Below are positions 21,485-31,037 of a DNA stretch of 52,904 nt, one piece after another. The notes beneath the pieces are model-generated. The model did no database searches, was not told the origin of the DNA, and saw only the letters and a program-made list of their open reading frames with translations. This DNA is from Copromyces sp. CBS 386.78 (lineage: Eukaryota; Ascomycota; Sordariomycetes; Sordariales; Sordariaceae), in the NCBI GenBank assembly GCA_030685235.1, contig MU839275.1:1-52904 (forward strand), read 5' to 3'. Position 1 is the stretch's first letter. Every line of letters begins with the position of its first letter. A program made the translations under genes and the position numbers.

Positions 21485-23256
21485 AATTGATGCCTTGTGC
21501 TACTATTGTGGAAGAAGAAGGATGGAAAGGCAGATAGCATGACGATTATTGCGGTTGGTGTGGCCGAGCTGGTAGGTGACGGCCTTGTTGCCGGTGTTGG
21601 TAATCTCAAATCTCCGAAGGGGCTTTGATGAGTTCCGTGACGTTGATGGAAATGGGGGAGAGGTCGGGAAGTCTATCTGGAGTGCGGCGGTTTGGGGTGA
21701 TAAAAAAAAGAAGGATGAAGGGAGAGAACTCACTTATACCTAACGTAGCAATGAGAGAATCAAGCCCTAAAACACCGACCTAGGACTTCTGCCAGATTGT
21801 ATTCTGAGGCCGGCATGTTGAATTTCATATCAGGAGCTTTGAGCAATGCTGGGAAACCTGTTAGAACTTACTTCAAACATTGCCTTCGCAGATCCGCCAC
21901 ACGCATTGGTAGATAACCTGTGTCTCTACAAACTTATGGACAATTCGCCACTCGCCGGGCCGTGGGATATGTAGTCAACGGCCATTCCGGTGCTTGGCTT
22001 TTTTTTGTAAGCGTCTCGGTATAGGTATGGTGGTGCCACTGGGGGCAATCTTGTTGTTTAGCCGTGTTAAGGTAATCTGCACGTCTGCAGGCATGATATA
22101 GATGTGCTTCATACCGAAGGACCTTGATGATACAAGATGTATGCAGCTTAGCACTGCCCTCTTGTTAAACCAGCAAAGCTCCGCTTTACGAAGAAGCCGA
22201 GGTTCACAAACACCGAACGAACTTCATGACTGTATCTCATGATTTTTGAGGTCGAGCGAGCCAAAAGCAGGCTACTGGAAACGAACACAGGATGTGCCAC
22301 CTGGAAATTGGATGTCCATAGCTTAGGCGGTACGGTATTTCCCAACTGATGCTTTTCGAGTCTCGACAGCTCGACATGTTCGGATATCCGTCGATCGCTC
22401 GAGATATGGCAGTCGGAGTCGCTTCTCAAAGATCTTGGACCCAACGGGTAAAAGCGATAACAAGGCGAACTGAACCGAGTTAGGGGTAGGCCTGGTTTGG
22501 CTTAACTACAAGAAATTGGTACCGAGTGTCCGTTGTGTTGCACTGATATGTGCATTTTGGAGCATTGGCGCGGACCAAGCTGCTGCAAACAAGGAAACCA
22601 TGCGCAACCGCATACCGTATACTCTCGTGGCATCCGGTTTTAGGTTCCAAGGAAATCAGGCAGAATCTGTAAGCACACTGCACGAATATGTGCTTTTTAT
22701 GCCCGCGAAAAAGAGTGGGGGAGACAGCTGGAGAGCCCGGAGCACTGTAAATTCGATTCTTCTAATACCATATCTTTTCCCCCTAATAAAGACAGCGAGC
22801 TGGAGGGTGGGGACACTCAGAATCACCGTCTTGCATACAATTTCTAGCGGGCATAAATGTTGCAGTATGCTTGCAGACTATGCCTGATTTCCTTGGAACC
22901 TAAAACCGGATGCCCCGAGAGTATACGGTATCATACGTCTTCTGAGGCTTCGTCATCAACTGAGTTTCGAAAACAAGTACATTACCTATTTTGCTGCTAC
23001 ATGCTTCTTGACACGGTTCCAATTTCCAAGCCACTACAAAACCCCTCTTCTTTCCTTTCTCAGAAACTGTGGCAGTCGTGACCGACCAGACTTCATGGAT
23101 GCTGAGGTATTCATTCCAGATCCTTCGATGCATTATTCCCTTTTCCACTCTTCAACCTCCCATAAATCAACAACAACTCTACCACTTTGGCTTTTTTTTC
23201 GTCTTATCATCTTTTCTTCAACTTCACCAAGCACTCTTCTCCTTCCATTCCCTCTC
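21485..23256. other. Intergenic region between two minus-strand genes
   Basis: Contains the upstream region of the 458-aa gene, a MITE-like element at 22,615-22,928, and a T/C-rich stretch (about 23,170-23,256) just past the stop of the giant gene, probably its 3' UTR. No convincing coding frame. Confidence 0.55.
22615..22928. mobile_element. MITE-like element with TA target duplication
   Basis: 314 bp. Arms 22615-22706 and 22847-22928 are inverted copies beginning CCGTATACTCTCG and containing GGCATCCGGTTTTAGGTTCC without mismatch, ending with ATGCCCGC on the inner side. TA dinucleotides flank both ends (22613-22614 and 22929-22930), the target duplication of Tc1/mariner-type elements. The centre has no coding capacity, so it would be a non-autonomous element. 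It shows no RIP damage. Confidence 0.8.
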
Positions 23257-26200
23257 CTACTTACTCCTCCTATACGCTCCCCCAACTTCATCATCCCCCC
23301 ACCCCTCCACTATTTTCGCCTCCCTCTCCCCTTCCTTCACTTTCGCTCTCAACACCTTCGGATCCACCATCCTTCCTCCCGTGGCGCTCGCAAACTTGGC
23401 TTGCAAGTCAAACCACTTCTCCTTGGAAGCAGAAGAGCGATCGTACTGATCGTGCAAAGCGATGAGCACCCAGCAGTCTCGGAGGGAAAAATCGCGGTCG
23501 GGCTTGGGCTGGGGAAGAGGCTGGCGAGAGGACATGGCGTTGAAGATGACTTGGCGGTAGAGGGATTGCACGTCTTCTTCGGAGAGGGTGGTTTTACTGC
23601 ATTGTGCGCTGCGTTGGCCGGGTTGGTATGAAGGACCGCCGGGCGGTTTCGTCTTGGTGGTAGCGGGTTTGGGGGCGTCCGTGTCCCAGGTATTCCACGG
23701 CGCAAAATCATCGCGGGATGGGTATTGATCGTGAGGGGGGTGGTTGTACAATGGGAGGATAGTCGTGTGAGCTTGAGTGTTGGGCAAGTGACCGGGTGGG
23801 TGAGGAGTGTCCGCGTAAGGAGTAGAAGGGTAGCGACCAGGAGGACCCGAGTACGGGGTAGGGGTTTTGGGATGAACAGGAACTGGCGCATGGTAGTGGT
23901 CCACGACGGGAGGGAAGCCGGAGAGGCCGGTGGGTGCTACATCTCTATTGTAGCCGGGTAAGTCTGTGACCGTGTGGATGTTGAGGGCGTTCTGGTTGTC
24001 TTCCTTGTCGGCGTTGTTGTTGGCCGGTTTGGTACCATCCCAGGGCTCGGTACAGTTTGCGGCCCATGGGGGAAGGCCTCCTTTGAAGGGGTTGGAGCCA
24101 TCACTGCCAGGTGCCTTGTTGTTGTTGTTCTTCGAATCTCCTGTGATCCGACCGTAATTCCCCCAGCCTCCGTTGTTGCTGGGCGGCTTGCCATGATTAG
24201 AACCTGCTGCGGAGCCTGCGTCGCTGATGGGCTTGTTGTCATTGCCGTGGTTTGAACCTGCGGCCCAGCCACTGTTGCTCGGTGCCTTGGTACAATCTGC
24301 CTTCCAGCCAGCGGCAGCTCCGAGTCCAGGAGTCCAATCTCCCTTATTGCTGGGTGGCTTGTTGCTACGAGGTTCGTCGTTCCTAGCCATGCCTCCAGCC
24401 CACTCATCCTTCTCGGGGGCTTTGAAGCTCGGGGTAGAGACTCGGTCCGATTCTCTATCCCAGTCATTTCCGTTTCCAGCAGCCGCTGCATTAGGACCGG
24501 AGTTCCAACCATATTGCTCCCCGGATGGTTTGTTGTTGTTGAAGTTACCAGCTGACTTATGTCCCGCATTCCTACCCGGCTTTCCGTTGTTGCTGGAAGG
24601 TTTCTTCCACATATCGTAACCCTTGTCCACCGGCTCTTCATCGACACGAGTCAATCCTTGCTTCCAATCTTTGGCAGAAGCAGAAGATCTGGCGGCGGGG
24701 CTTCGACCTCTGGTAATCTTGTCGAGCGCCTTCTCACGTAGACGCAACTCTTTGACCTCGGGCGGAGTAGAAATAGCAGGCCAACCGCCCTCGGCCGTGC
24801 CCCATTCCCCTTTTTCTTCAGGTAGATGAGGTAGACTAATCGATCCCTTCCAGCCCTCCACTTTTTTGGCAGTGCGAATCCGCTCGCTTTCTGTCGGTGA
24901 ACCGTATACCCAACTTTTAGGAGTACCGGGGGGCGGCGCATTGTTGTTGCTGGGGGTGGGGGGGTTGCTAATGCCCTGAAGAGGCGGAACGAAATCCTTG
25001 GGACCCCAGCCCGAGTTGCTAGGCAGTTTGTAGTCCGGGTCTTGTTGCGCAACACCCCATTTCTCGCCGGAGGCTGGACGTGATTTCCAACCGTCGGACG
25101 GTTTGTTGTCACCTCGGATAGAACCCGCAGCTGCTGAAGGGGGCCTCCAGTCATTGTCACTACCGCCTGTGTTCCAACCCATATCCATGTCCATACCCTT
25201 CTCGGGATGCTGCTGCTTGTTCTGGTTCTCCAACAACAACAACTTGTTAGCCATGTTCTCCATTTTCAAAACCAAAACTTCCGCATCCAAACGCTGAAAC
25301 TTCTCCTCACTGACTCGTTCTTTCAAAGCTTGGATCTCCTGATCCTTCTTACTCATCTCTTTCTCCATAGAATTGTTGGCCTTCGGGTCATGGTCACCCT
25401 GTTGAGAGCCGCTTCCACTTCCACGGTTTGAACCACCACCACTGTTGTTGCTAGGCGGCTTGAAGAAGCCATTATTCGAACTTGAACCCCATCCTCCTCC
25501 TCCGCTGTTGCTGGGAGGATTGTTACCTTGATTCGAACCTCCTCCGCCCCAACCGCCGCCGTAGTTGCTGGGCGGTTTGGTGCAATCTGCTGCCCAACCT
25601 TCGCCAAAGCCGGGTCCTTGGTTCCAATCTCCGTTATTGCTGGGCGGCTTGTTGCTGGGTGGTTTGTTGCCACTGTTCGAACCTGAACCCCATCCTCCTC
25701 CGCTGTTGCTGGGAGGCCGGCCGCGATTCGAACCTCCGCCCCATCCATCATTGCTAGGAGGCTTGGTATTACCGCTGTTGCTAGGTGGTCTGTTGCCACT
25801 GTTCGAACTGGAACCCCAGCCTCCACCTCCATTGTTGCTGGGGGGATGACCGTGATTTGAGCCTCTAGCAGACCCTGCATTGGAAGGAGGTTTGTTGTAG
25901 TTGTTGTTCCCTTGATTAGAGCCCCAAGCCCAACCGCCGTTGTTGTTGTTGTTTCCTTGATTCGAACCTGAGCCCCAACCGCCGTTGTTGTCTTGACCTG
26001 GACCTGAGTTCCCCCAGTCGCCGTTGTTGCTGGGCGGTTTGTTACCACTGTTCGAACCAGGACCCCGGTTTCCGTTGTTAGTGGGAGGATTGTTGTTGTT
26101 GTTGCCGCCGTGATTTGAACCACCGCTGTTGCTAGGAGGCTTGGTGTTATGGTTGTTCCCGTGGTTCGAACCTGAACTCCAGTTACTGTTGTTGCTGGGC

Positions 26201-29200
26201 GGCCTGTTGTTGCCTTGGTTCGAGCCTCCGTTGTTGTTCCAACCTCCGCTGTTACTGGGAGGCTTATTACCTTGATTCGAGCCCGAAGGCCAGCCGCCGT
26301 TGTTGTCTTGAGTTGGACCTACGCCACCCCAGTCGCCGGTATTGCTGGGTGGTCTGTTGCTGGGTGGCCTGTTACCTTGGTTCGAACCTCCGTTGTTCCA
26401 GTTGCCATCGCTATTACTGGGTGGTTTGTTGTTGTGGCTGCTGCCCTGGTTGGAACCACCGTTGTTCCCACCGCTGTTACTAGGAGGCTTGTTACCCTGA
26501 TTCGAACCTCCGTTCCAACCATTGTTCCCACTGTTGCTAGGCGGCCTGTTTCCCTGGTTAGAGCCTCCTCCCTGGCCATTGTTGCTAGGCGGCCTGTTTC
26601 CCTGGTTAGAGCCTCCTCCCTGGCCATTGTTGCTGGGAGGCTTGTTGCCTTGGTTAGAGCCTCCGCAGTTGTTGCAGCTGCCGCCGCTATTGGTGGGCGG
26701 TTTGTTGTGGTTGTTGCTGCCCTGGTTGGACCCAACGTTATTCCCACCGCTGTTACTAGGAGGCTTGTTGCCCAAGTTCGACCCTCCGCCCGAGCCATTA
26801 TTGCCACTGTTGCTGGGCGGCCTGTTTCCCTGGTTAGAGCCTCCATTGTTCCAGTCAGCACCGCTATTGCTGGGCGGCTTGTTGTTGTTGCTGCCGTTGT
26901 TTGAGTCGCAGTTGTTACAACCGCCGTTGTTACTGGGGGGCTTGTTGCCCTGGTTAGAGCCTCCTCCATTGTTCCAACTGCCACCACTATTGCTAGGCGG
27001 CTTGTTGCTAGGCGGTTTGTTTCCTTGATTTGAACGATTCTTGGAGCCTGTGTTGCTGGGCGGCTTGTCGTTGCCTCCAGTACAGTCTGCACTCCAGCCA
27101 TTGCCATCACCAGTTCCCGGACCGACATTACCACCTCCGTTATTATCCTGGTCTCCGCCACCCCAATCGTCACCACCAAAGCCGTTGTTATTGTCGTTGT
27201 TGGTGTTATTGTTATAGTTGTCATTGTTGTTGGTAGTGTCGTTATTGCTGTTGTTCTGGTCTCCGTCCCCCGTACAGTCGGCACCCCAGGCAGGAGCATC
27301 AAATCCAGGGCCAACATCTCCACCGCCATTGTTGTCGTTCTGATTACCATTATCCCAGCCACTACCATTGTTGTCGTTTTGATCACCACCTCCACCCCAG
27401 GCATCACCGCCGTTGTTATCATTGTTGCCGTTGTTCTGATCACCACCTCCGCCCCAGGCATCACCATTGTTGTTGTCGTTATTGGTGTCATTGTTGTCGT
27501 CTTGACCAGCACCAAAGCCAGGGAGATCGCCAAAGCCGAAGGTCTCTTCCTCAGCAGGAGTCTGGCCAGAATTCGCATCGTTCTTATCGTTGTTCTTGTT
27601 CTCCTTGTTCTTTCCCTTCTTGTTGTTTTTGTTGTTGTGATTGCCCTTATTGACCTGAGCGACGCCTGTGCGAACGAGTTCCTGGTGCCGTTGTATGACC
27701 TCCTTCTTGTTCCGACCGATGGCTTTGCCGATATTGGCCCATGATTCACCACCTTCCTTCATGCCGAGAAGCATGGCATCTTGGGAAGGCGTCCAGTCGT
27801 CATCTGCTTTGCCCGCTGGGGTTTCTTTGGGCTTCTCAGCCACGGTCGTCTCCGCGTCGGTGGTCTCGGCTTCGGTTGTCGCGGCTTCAGTCGTTTCAGC
27901 TTCGGTGGTTTCGACTTCGGTTGTCTCTGCGGGGTCAGAGGATTCAATTTCGACCTTTTTCTTTGACTTGGTCTTTCCCTTCTCGATCGACTTGGTCTTG
28001 TTTTTGCCCTTACCCTTCCCCTTCTGAGCTTTTTCCGGTATGGGCTCCGCGTTCGTAGTGGCGTCGTCAGTAATCTCAGCTACATCGGTAGTCTCGAATG
28101 AAACCTTCTTAGTCTTCGCTTTGCCGCTGGCCTTGATATGAACTTCAGACTTCCTTCCCTTCGTGGAGGAACGTGACTTGATGTGTGTTGTGTCGGCTTC
28201 GTCGGATGATTCAACTGTGACAGTCGTCTTTTTGCCCTTTCGAGTCCTCTCGGTGACGGTAACACGGTTCTTGCTCTTGGCCTTCTTCGGAGGAGACGGC
28301 TCGGGTTCTGACATCGACTCAACTGCTGACTCTTCCTCTTCGCTTGAAGGCTCCACCACAGCTTTCCGCTTGCCTTTTTTGTCCCGTGTCTCGATCTTGG
28401 CCTTGGCACTTCCTACTTTCTTCGATGAAGCGCTAGGTTTCTTCTTCGATTTCGAGCTGGAACGTAGCTCGACACTGGTTGACTCAACATCTGATGACTC
28501 GGAATCTGCTGTGGCGTCATCTGTCTCCTCGTCAGAAGACTCGACTTGGATCTTCTTCGTCTTGCTTCTCTCTTTGGTTTTGATCCGGTGTTCGAGCTTC
28601 TTCGTCTTCGTTGGGCGGTATGACTCGACATCAGATGACGAATCGTCTGTTGTATCAGCAGTTGTGACTTCGACTTTGCGAGTGCCCTTTTTGGAGGAGC
28701 TCTTGGTTTTGATACGAATTTCTGATGCTTTCCTGGAGGAAGACGATGACTTCTTTGACAGTGATTTTGATTTGCTGTGGGGAGAGGCGTAGCTAGCTTC
28801 GTAATCGTCCGAGTCGCTGTGTTCATAACTGATGGCCTTCTTCGGCACAACCTTGGGGCCTTCGCCATTCTTCCTCCGGTCCAACATTGCTTCGAGCCAG
28901 CCAGTTGGAACGTCTTCAGGATTATTGAAGACCAGAGGCGGAGGCCTAATGGTGAACTTCTCGACTCTCTCTTCCTCGTAAGTGAGGAATGGCCTTGACC
29001 CCACGACTGTTCCTGAGGAACCTTCGGTTTGGCGCCGTTGCTTCGCGCTGTGCGTCAGGGATCTTTCGTCTCCTGAAGTGCCAACTTCCATATCGGAGGT
29101 GTTGTCCTTCTTGCTGGCCAGGACCAGGGATTGATCCGACTTTCCGGACTTGCGATCGCGCTCAACCTTGAGGTCGAGCACCCGATGAGGCTTCTTGCCG

Positions 29201-29319
29201 ACGACTGCGGGGCCGCCAGCAAGCCAGCTAGTCAGGGAGACCGTGTATTCGCCATGCTTCAAAATGCTCGCTGGTGACCGGTCAACTTCTTTGCCCTTCT
29301 TCCGGCCGGACGGAGCCAT
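23257..29319 (-). CDS. Giant SANT/Myb-like protein with PPSN repeats
   Basis: Intronless frame of 2020 aa, ATG at 29319. An N-terminal ordered part (about 20-60 and 130-165, with PPPLVFNNPEDVPTGWLEAM) is followed by a highly charged Lys/Ser/Glu region with many SSDEE and SSKK blocks (about 170-495). At about 500-555 lies a SANT/Myb-like domain (DDDWTPSQDAMLLGMKEGGE, SWANIGKAIGRNKKEVIQRH). About 560-1305 is Asn/Gly-rich with about thirty PPSN units of the type SNQGNKPPSNSGG. A coiled coil spans about 1315-1370, a second disordered region follows, and a conserved-looking C-terminal domain occupies about 1910-2020 (EEDVQSLYRQVIFNAM, FSLRDCWVLIALHDQYDRSS). I infer a chromatin or DNA-binding protein able to self-associate through its low-complexity region; the function is unknown. 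The antisense strand has long chance frames because the repeats are codon-periodic. It is divergent from the DUF4202 gene. Confidence 0.85.
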   Translation of the reverse strand: MAPSGRKKGKEVDRSPASILKHGEYTVSLTSWLAGGPAVVGKKPHRVLDLKVERDRKSGKSDQSLVLASKKDNTSDMEVGTSGDERSLTHSAKQRRQTEGSSGTVVGSRPFLTYEEERVEKFTIRPPPLVFNNPEDVPTGWLEAMLDRRKNGEGPKVVPKKAISYEHSDSDDYEASYASPHSKSKSLSKKSSSSSRKASEIRIKTKSSSKKGTRKVEVTTADTTDDSSSDVESYRPTKTKKLEHRIKTKERSKTKKIQVESSDEETDDATADSESSDVESTSVELRSSSKSKKKPSASSKKVGSAKAKIETRDKKGKRKAVVEPSSEEEESAVESMSEPEPSPPKKAKSKNRVTVTERTRKGKKTTVTVESSDEADTTHIKSRSSTKGRKSEVHIKASGKAKTKKVSFETTDVAEITDDATTNAEPIPEKAQKGKGKGKNKTKSIEKGKTKSKKKVEIESSDPAETTEVETTEAETTEAATTEAETTDAETTVAEKPKETPAGKADDDWTPSQDAMLLGMKEGGESWANIGKAIGRNKKEVIQRHQELVRTGVAQVNKGNHNNKNNKKGKNKENKNNDKNDANSGQTPAEEETFGFGDLPGFGAGQDDNNDTNNDNNNGDAWGGGGDQNNGNNDNNGGDAWGGGGDQNDNNGSGWDNGNQNDNNGGGDVGPGFDAPAWGADCTGDGDQNNSNNDTTNNNDNYNNNTNNDNNNGFGGDDWGGGDQDNNGGGNVGPGTGDGNGWSADCTGGNDKPPSNTGSKNRSNQGNKPPSNKPPSNSGGSWNNGGGSNQGNKPPSNNGGCNNCDSNNGSNNNKPPSNSGADWNNGGSNQGNRPPSNSGNNGSGGGSNLGNKPPSNSGGNNVGSNQGSNNHNKPPTNSGGSCNNCGGSNQGNKPPSNNGQGGGSNQGNRPPSNNGQGGGSNQGNRPPSNSGNNGWNGGSNQGNKPPSNSGGNNGGSNQGSSHNNKPPSNSDGNWNNGGSNQGNRPPSNRPPSNTGDWGGVGPTQDNNGGWPSGSNQGNKPPSNSGGWNNNGGSNQGNNRPPSNNSNWSSGSNHGNNHNTKPPSNSGGSNHGGNNNNNPPTNNGNRGPGSNSGNKPPSNNGDWGNSGPGQDNNGGWGSGSNQGNNNNNGGWAWGSNQGNNNYNKPPSNAGSARGSNHGHPPSNNGGGGWGSSSNSGNRPPSNSGNTKPPSNDGWGGGSNRGRPPSNSGGGWGSGSNSGNKPPSNKPPSNNGDWNQGPGFGEGWAADCTKPPSNYGGGWGGGGSNQGNNPPSNSGGGGWGSSSNNGFFKPPSNNSGGGSNRGSGSGSQQGDHDPKANNSMEKEMSKKDQEIQALKERVSEEKFQRLDAEVLVLKMENMANKLLLLENQNKQQHPEKGMDMDMGWNTGGSDNDWRPPSAAAGSIRGDNKPSDGWKSRPASGEKWGVAQQDPDYKLPSNSGWGPKDFVPPLQGISNPPTPSNNNAPPPGTPKSWVYGSPTESERIRTAKKVEGWKGSISLPHLPEEKGEWGTAEGGWPAISTPPEVKELRLREKALDKITRGRSPAARSSASAKDWKQGLTRVDEEPVDKGYDMWKKPSSNNGKPGRNAGHKSAGNFNNNKPSGEQYGWNSGPNAAAAGNGNDWDRESDRVSTPSFKAPEKDEWAGGMARNDEPRSNKPPSNKGDWTPGLGAAAGWKADCTKAPSNSGWAAGSNHGNDNKPISDAGSAAGSNHGKPPSNNGGWGNYGRITGDSKNNNNKAPGSDGSNPFKGGLPPWAANCTEPWDGTKPANNNADKEDNQNALNIHTVTDLPGYNRDVAPTGLSGFPPVVDHYHAPVPVHPKTPTPYSGPPGRYPSTPYADTPHPPGHLPNTQAHTTILPLYNHPPHDQYPSRDDFAPWNTWDTDAPKPATTKTKPPGGPSYQPGQRSAQCSKTTLSEEDVQSLYRQVIFNAMSSRQPLPQPKPDRDFSLRDCWVLIALHDQYDRSSASKEKWFDLQAKFASATGGRMVDPKVLRAKVKEGEREAKIVEGWGDDEVGGAYRRSK

Positions 29320-30323
29320 CTTGAAAAAATATGGGAACGCTTGTGAGTGTCGCTAGACTTGATTGCAAGGTGAGAATAATATCGTTTTGCGAGTAAAAAG
29401 GCTGAGCACTTGTCAGCGATGATTAGAGGGTGGGTGAAACAGATCGGGGTACCAGACTTGTGGTGTCTTGATCGAAAATGAATTGACGAGCTTGTTGAGT
29501 GATGGTTTGAGTGCAGTTTCGAGAAGGAGGGGTAATGAGTAGGAGAAAATCAGAATGGCAGGGAACTTTTAAAAGTACTGCGTGGGCGATGGTGTTCTCA
29601 GGTTGCAAGATCGGTGCCAGTTTGCATAGGAAGCACGGCTTTGAACTGCCTGCAGTCCTGATGTATGTTCGCCCGCTTGGTCGCAAATGATGGAAGGTGA
29701 AGGATGAAGATGAATGGCAGGTGAATACTCAAAGGTCACCAGCTTGCAAGTCCGCAGGTTGCCATGGAAACCGGCGCTGTCCAGTGTCGTCCTCACCCCG
29801 TCCCAATTCGAACTACTTTCATCCCATGTCATCCTGGACAAACCACCAGTCAAGATATCCGACCCCATGCAAAGACGAATAAAGATAAACCCAAACAAGA
29901 GTCTGGAAGACCTTGCTCAAGCATCCGACTCTCAATATTCAACGAACTACATCGAACCATGGTATGTCGAAGAAGAAAAAGGTTGTCGTTGTTATATGGT
30001 TGCACACGCAAACCGTGGGATGACGTTGGGAAAGGTGTAAAGCCGCATTCCGGATTCCGAACGGGGGTCTCCCGTGCTCTTATCTCTGCTGACTCATCTG
30101 GTGTGGCCCCCATTGTCCCCCTGGGAAAGATATCCACTCATATGAAAAGGCAGAGACTCTGAAAGGATCAACATTTCAGCTGGGACTCACCCTTTGCTAC
30201 TCATGTTGCTTGTGTCTTTGCCTCTTGTCGGTTCTTGCATCTTTTGATTCCTCTCTCCTGCCATCGTCAAACATCAGCATCGGGTTTTTACACACAGTTT
30301 TCTGGACGAAAGACTTACTCACC
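29320..30323. promoter_or_regulatory. Divergent promoter region
   Basis: The 1-kb space between the giant SANT gene (minus) and the DUF4202 gene (plus) must contain both promoters. No specific element is identifiable with confidence. It also includes a 108-codon open frame of uncertain status (29,714-30,040). Confidence 0.5.
29714..30040 (+). CDS. Possible small protein of 108 aa
   Basis: ATG-initiated frame beginning MAGEYSKVTSLQVRRL. The middle part uses C-ending codons such as GTC, CTC, ACC and ATC, as host genes do, and the product has plausible protein character (KISDPMQRRIKINPNKSLED, YIEPWYVEEEKGCRCYMVAH). I recognise no family, and it sits in the divergent promoter region, so it could be a chance frame or a fragment. 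Low confidence. Confidence 0.25.
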   Translation: MAGEYSKVTSLQVRRLPWKPALSSVVLTPSQFELLSSHVILDKPPVKISDPMQRRIKINPNKSLEDLAQASDSQYSTNYIEPWYVEEEKGCRCYMVAHANRGMTLGKV

Positions 30324-31037
30324 ATGGACGAAATCAACTCCCTTCCCGCCAACTACCACCAAGCCCTCAAGCTTATCGACGAGGCACACGCCCAGGATCC
30401 GAGATCGGTCGAGAGGGAATCCGGTTCTGTGCCGTTCGAGCTCGATTATGCCCAACATATGACACGATGGTTGGCGTTGCGGGAACCTGAAGCGTCACCC
30501 GTTTTGCAGCTTGCATGCCGGGCTCAACATTTCCGACGGTTCGTATTCATCATCATCATCATCAACTTCCCTTGTTTGCTGATCATATGTATGAACCTCT
30601 TTCTCACACACATTGCCAAAACACAAAACAGATGGGAAATCCCGCGAAGCAGCTACCCCATGACTCGGCCCGGATATCTCACGTGGCGCGCCAAGCTCAA
30701 GTCTCAAGCGGCCAAGCAGGTGGCGGAGCTGCTCGCCGACGCCTCCATCCAGCCTCCGCTGAGCCAGGAGGAGATCGACCGGGTGGCCGCCCTGGTAAGG
30801 AAGGAGGATCTCAAGACCGATAGCGACACGCAGGTGCTGGAGGATGTCGCCTGCCTGGTGTTTCTGGACGAGCAGTTCGACGACTTTGAGAAGCGGCCGG
30901 ATATCGACGAGGAGAAAATGATGGGCATCTTGAGGAAGACTTGGGGCAAGATGAGCCCGTCTGGTCATGCGCTGGCCCTCCAGATGCACTTGAGCGAGCG
31001 GGCTAAGGTCCTGATTGAAAAGGCTTTGGGGGCTTAA
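30324..31037 (+). CDS. DUF4202 family protein (two exons)
   Basis: Exons 30324-30538 and 30632-31037 encode 206 aa. The whole product matches the DUF4202 family, often loosely labelled glutamyl-tRNA synthetase-like in databases without biochemical support: ALKLIDEAHAQDP near the start, LDYAQHMTRWL, ACRAQHFRR|WEIPRSSYPMTRPGYL across the splice, VAALVRKEDLKTDSDTQVLE, DVACLVFLDEQFDDF and ILRKTWGKMSPSGHALAL. His and acidic residues spaced like an HD-type metal site are visible, but catalysis is unproven. The start ATG lies in an ACCATGG context. The 93-nt intron (donor GTTCGT, acceptor ACAG) is removed because family members are continuous across AQHxRRWEIP. The intron is in phase and has no stop codon, so an unspliced mRNA would also be translated through. 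Confidence 0.88.
   Translation: MDEINSLPANYHQALKLIDEAHAQDPRSVERESGSVPFELDYAQHMTRWLALREPEASPVLQLACRAQHFRRFVFIIIIINFPCLLIICMNLFLTHIAKTQNRWEIPRSSYPMTRPGYLTWRAKLKSQAAKQVAELLADASIQPPLSQEEIDRVAALVRKEDLKTDSDTQVLEDVACLVFLDEQFDDFEKRPDIDEEKMMGILRKTWGKMSPSGHALALQMHLSERAKVLIEKALGA

Noticed and set aside
25353..27752. Long plus- and minus-strand frames (up to 477 codons) overlapping the giant protein
   Set aside because: They are codon-periodic shadows of the Asn/Gly/PPSN array in other frames; their products are repetitive with no domain.
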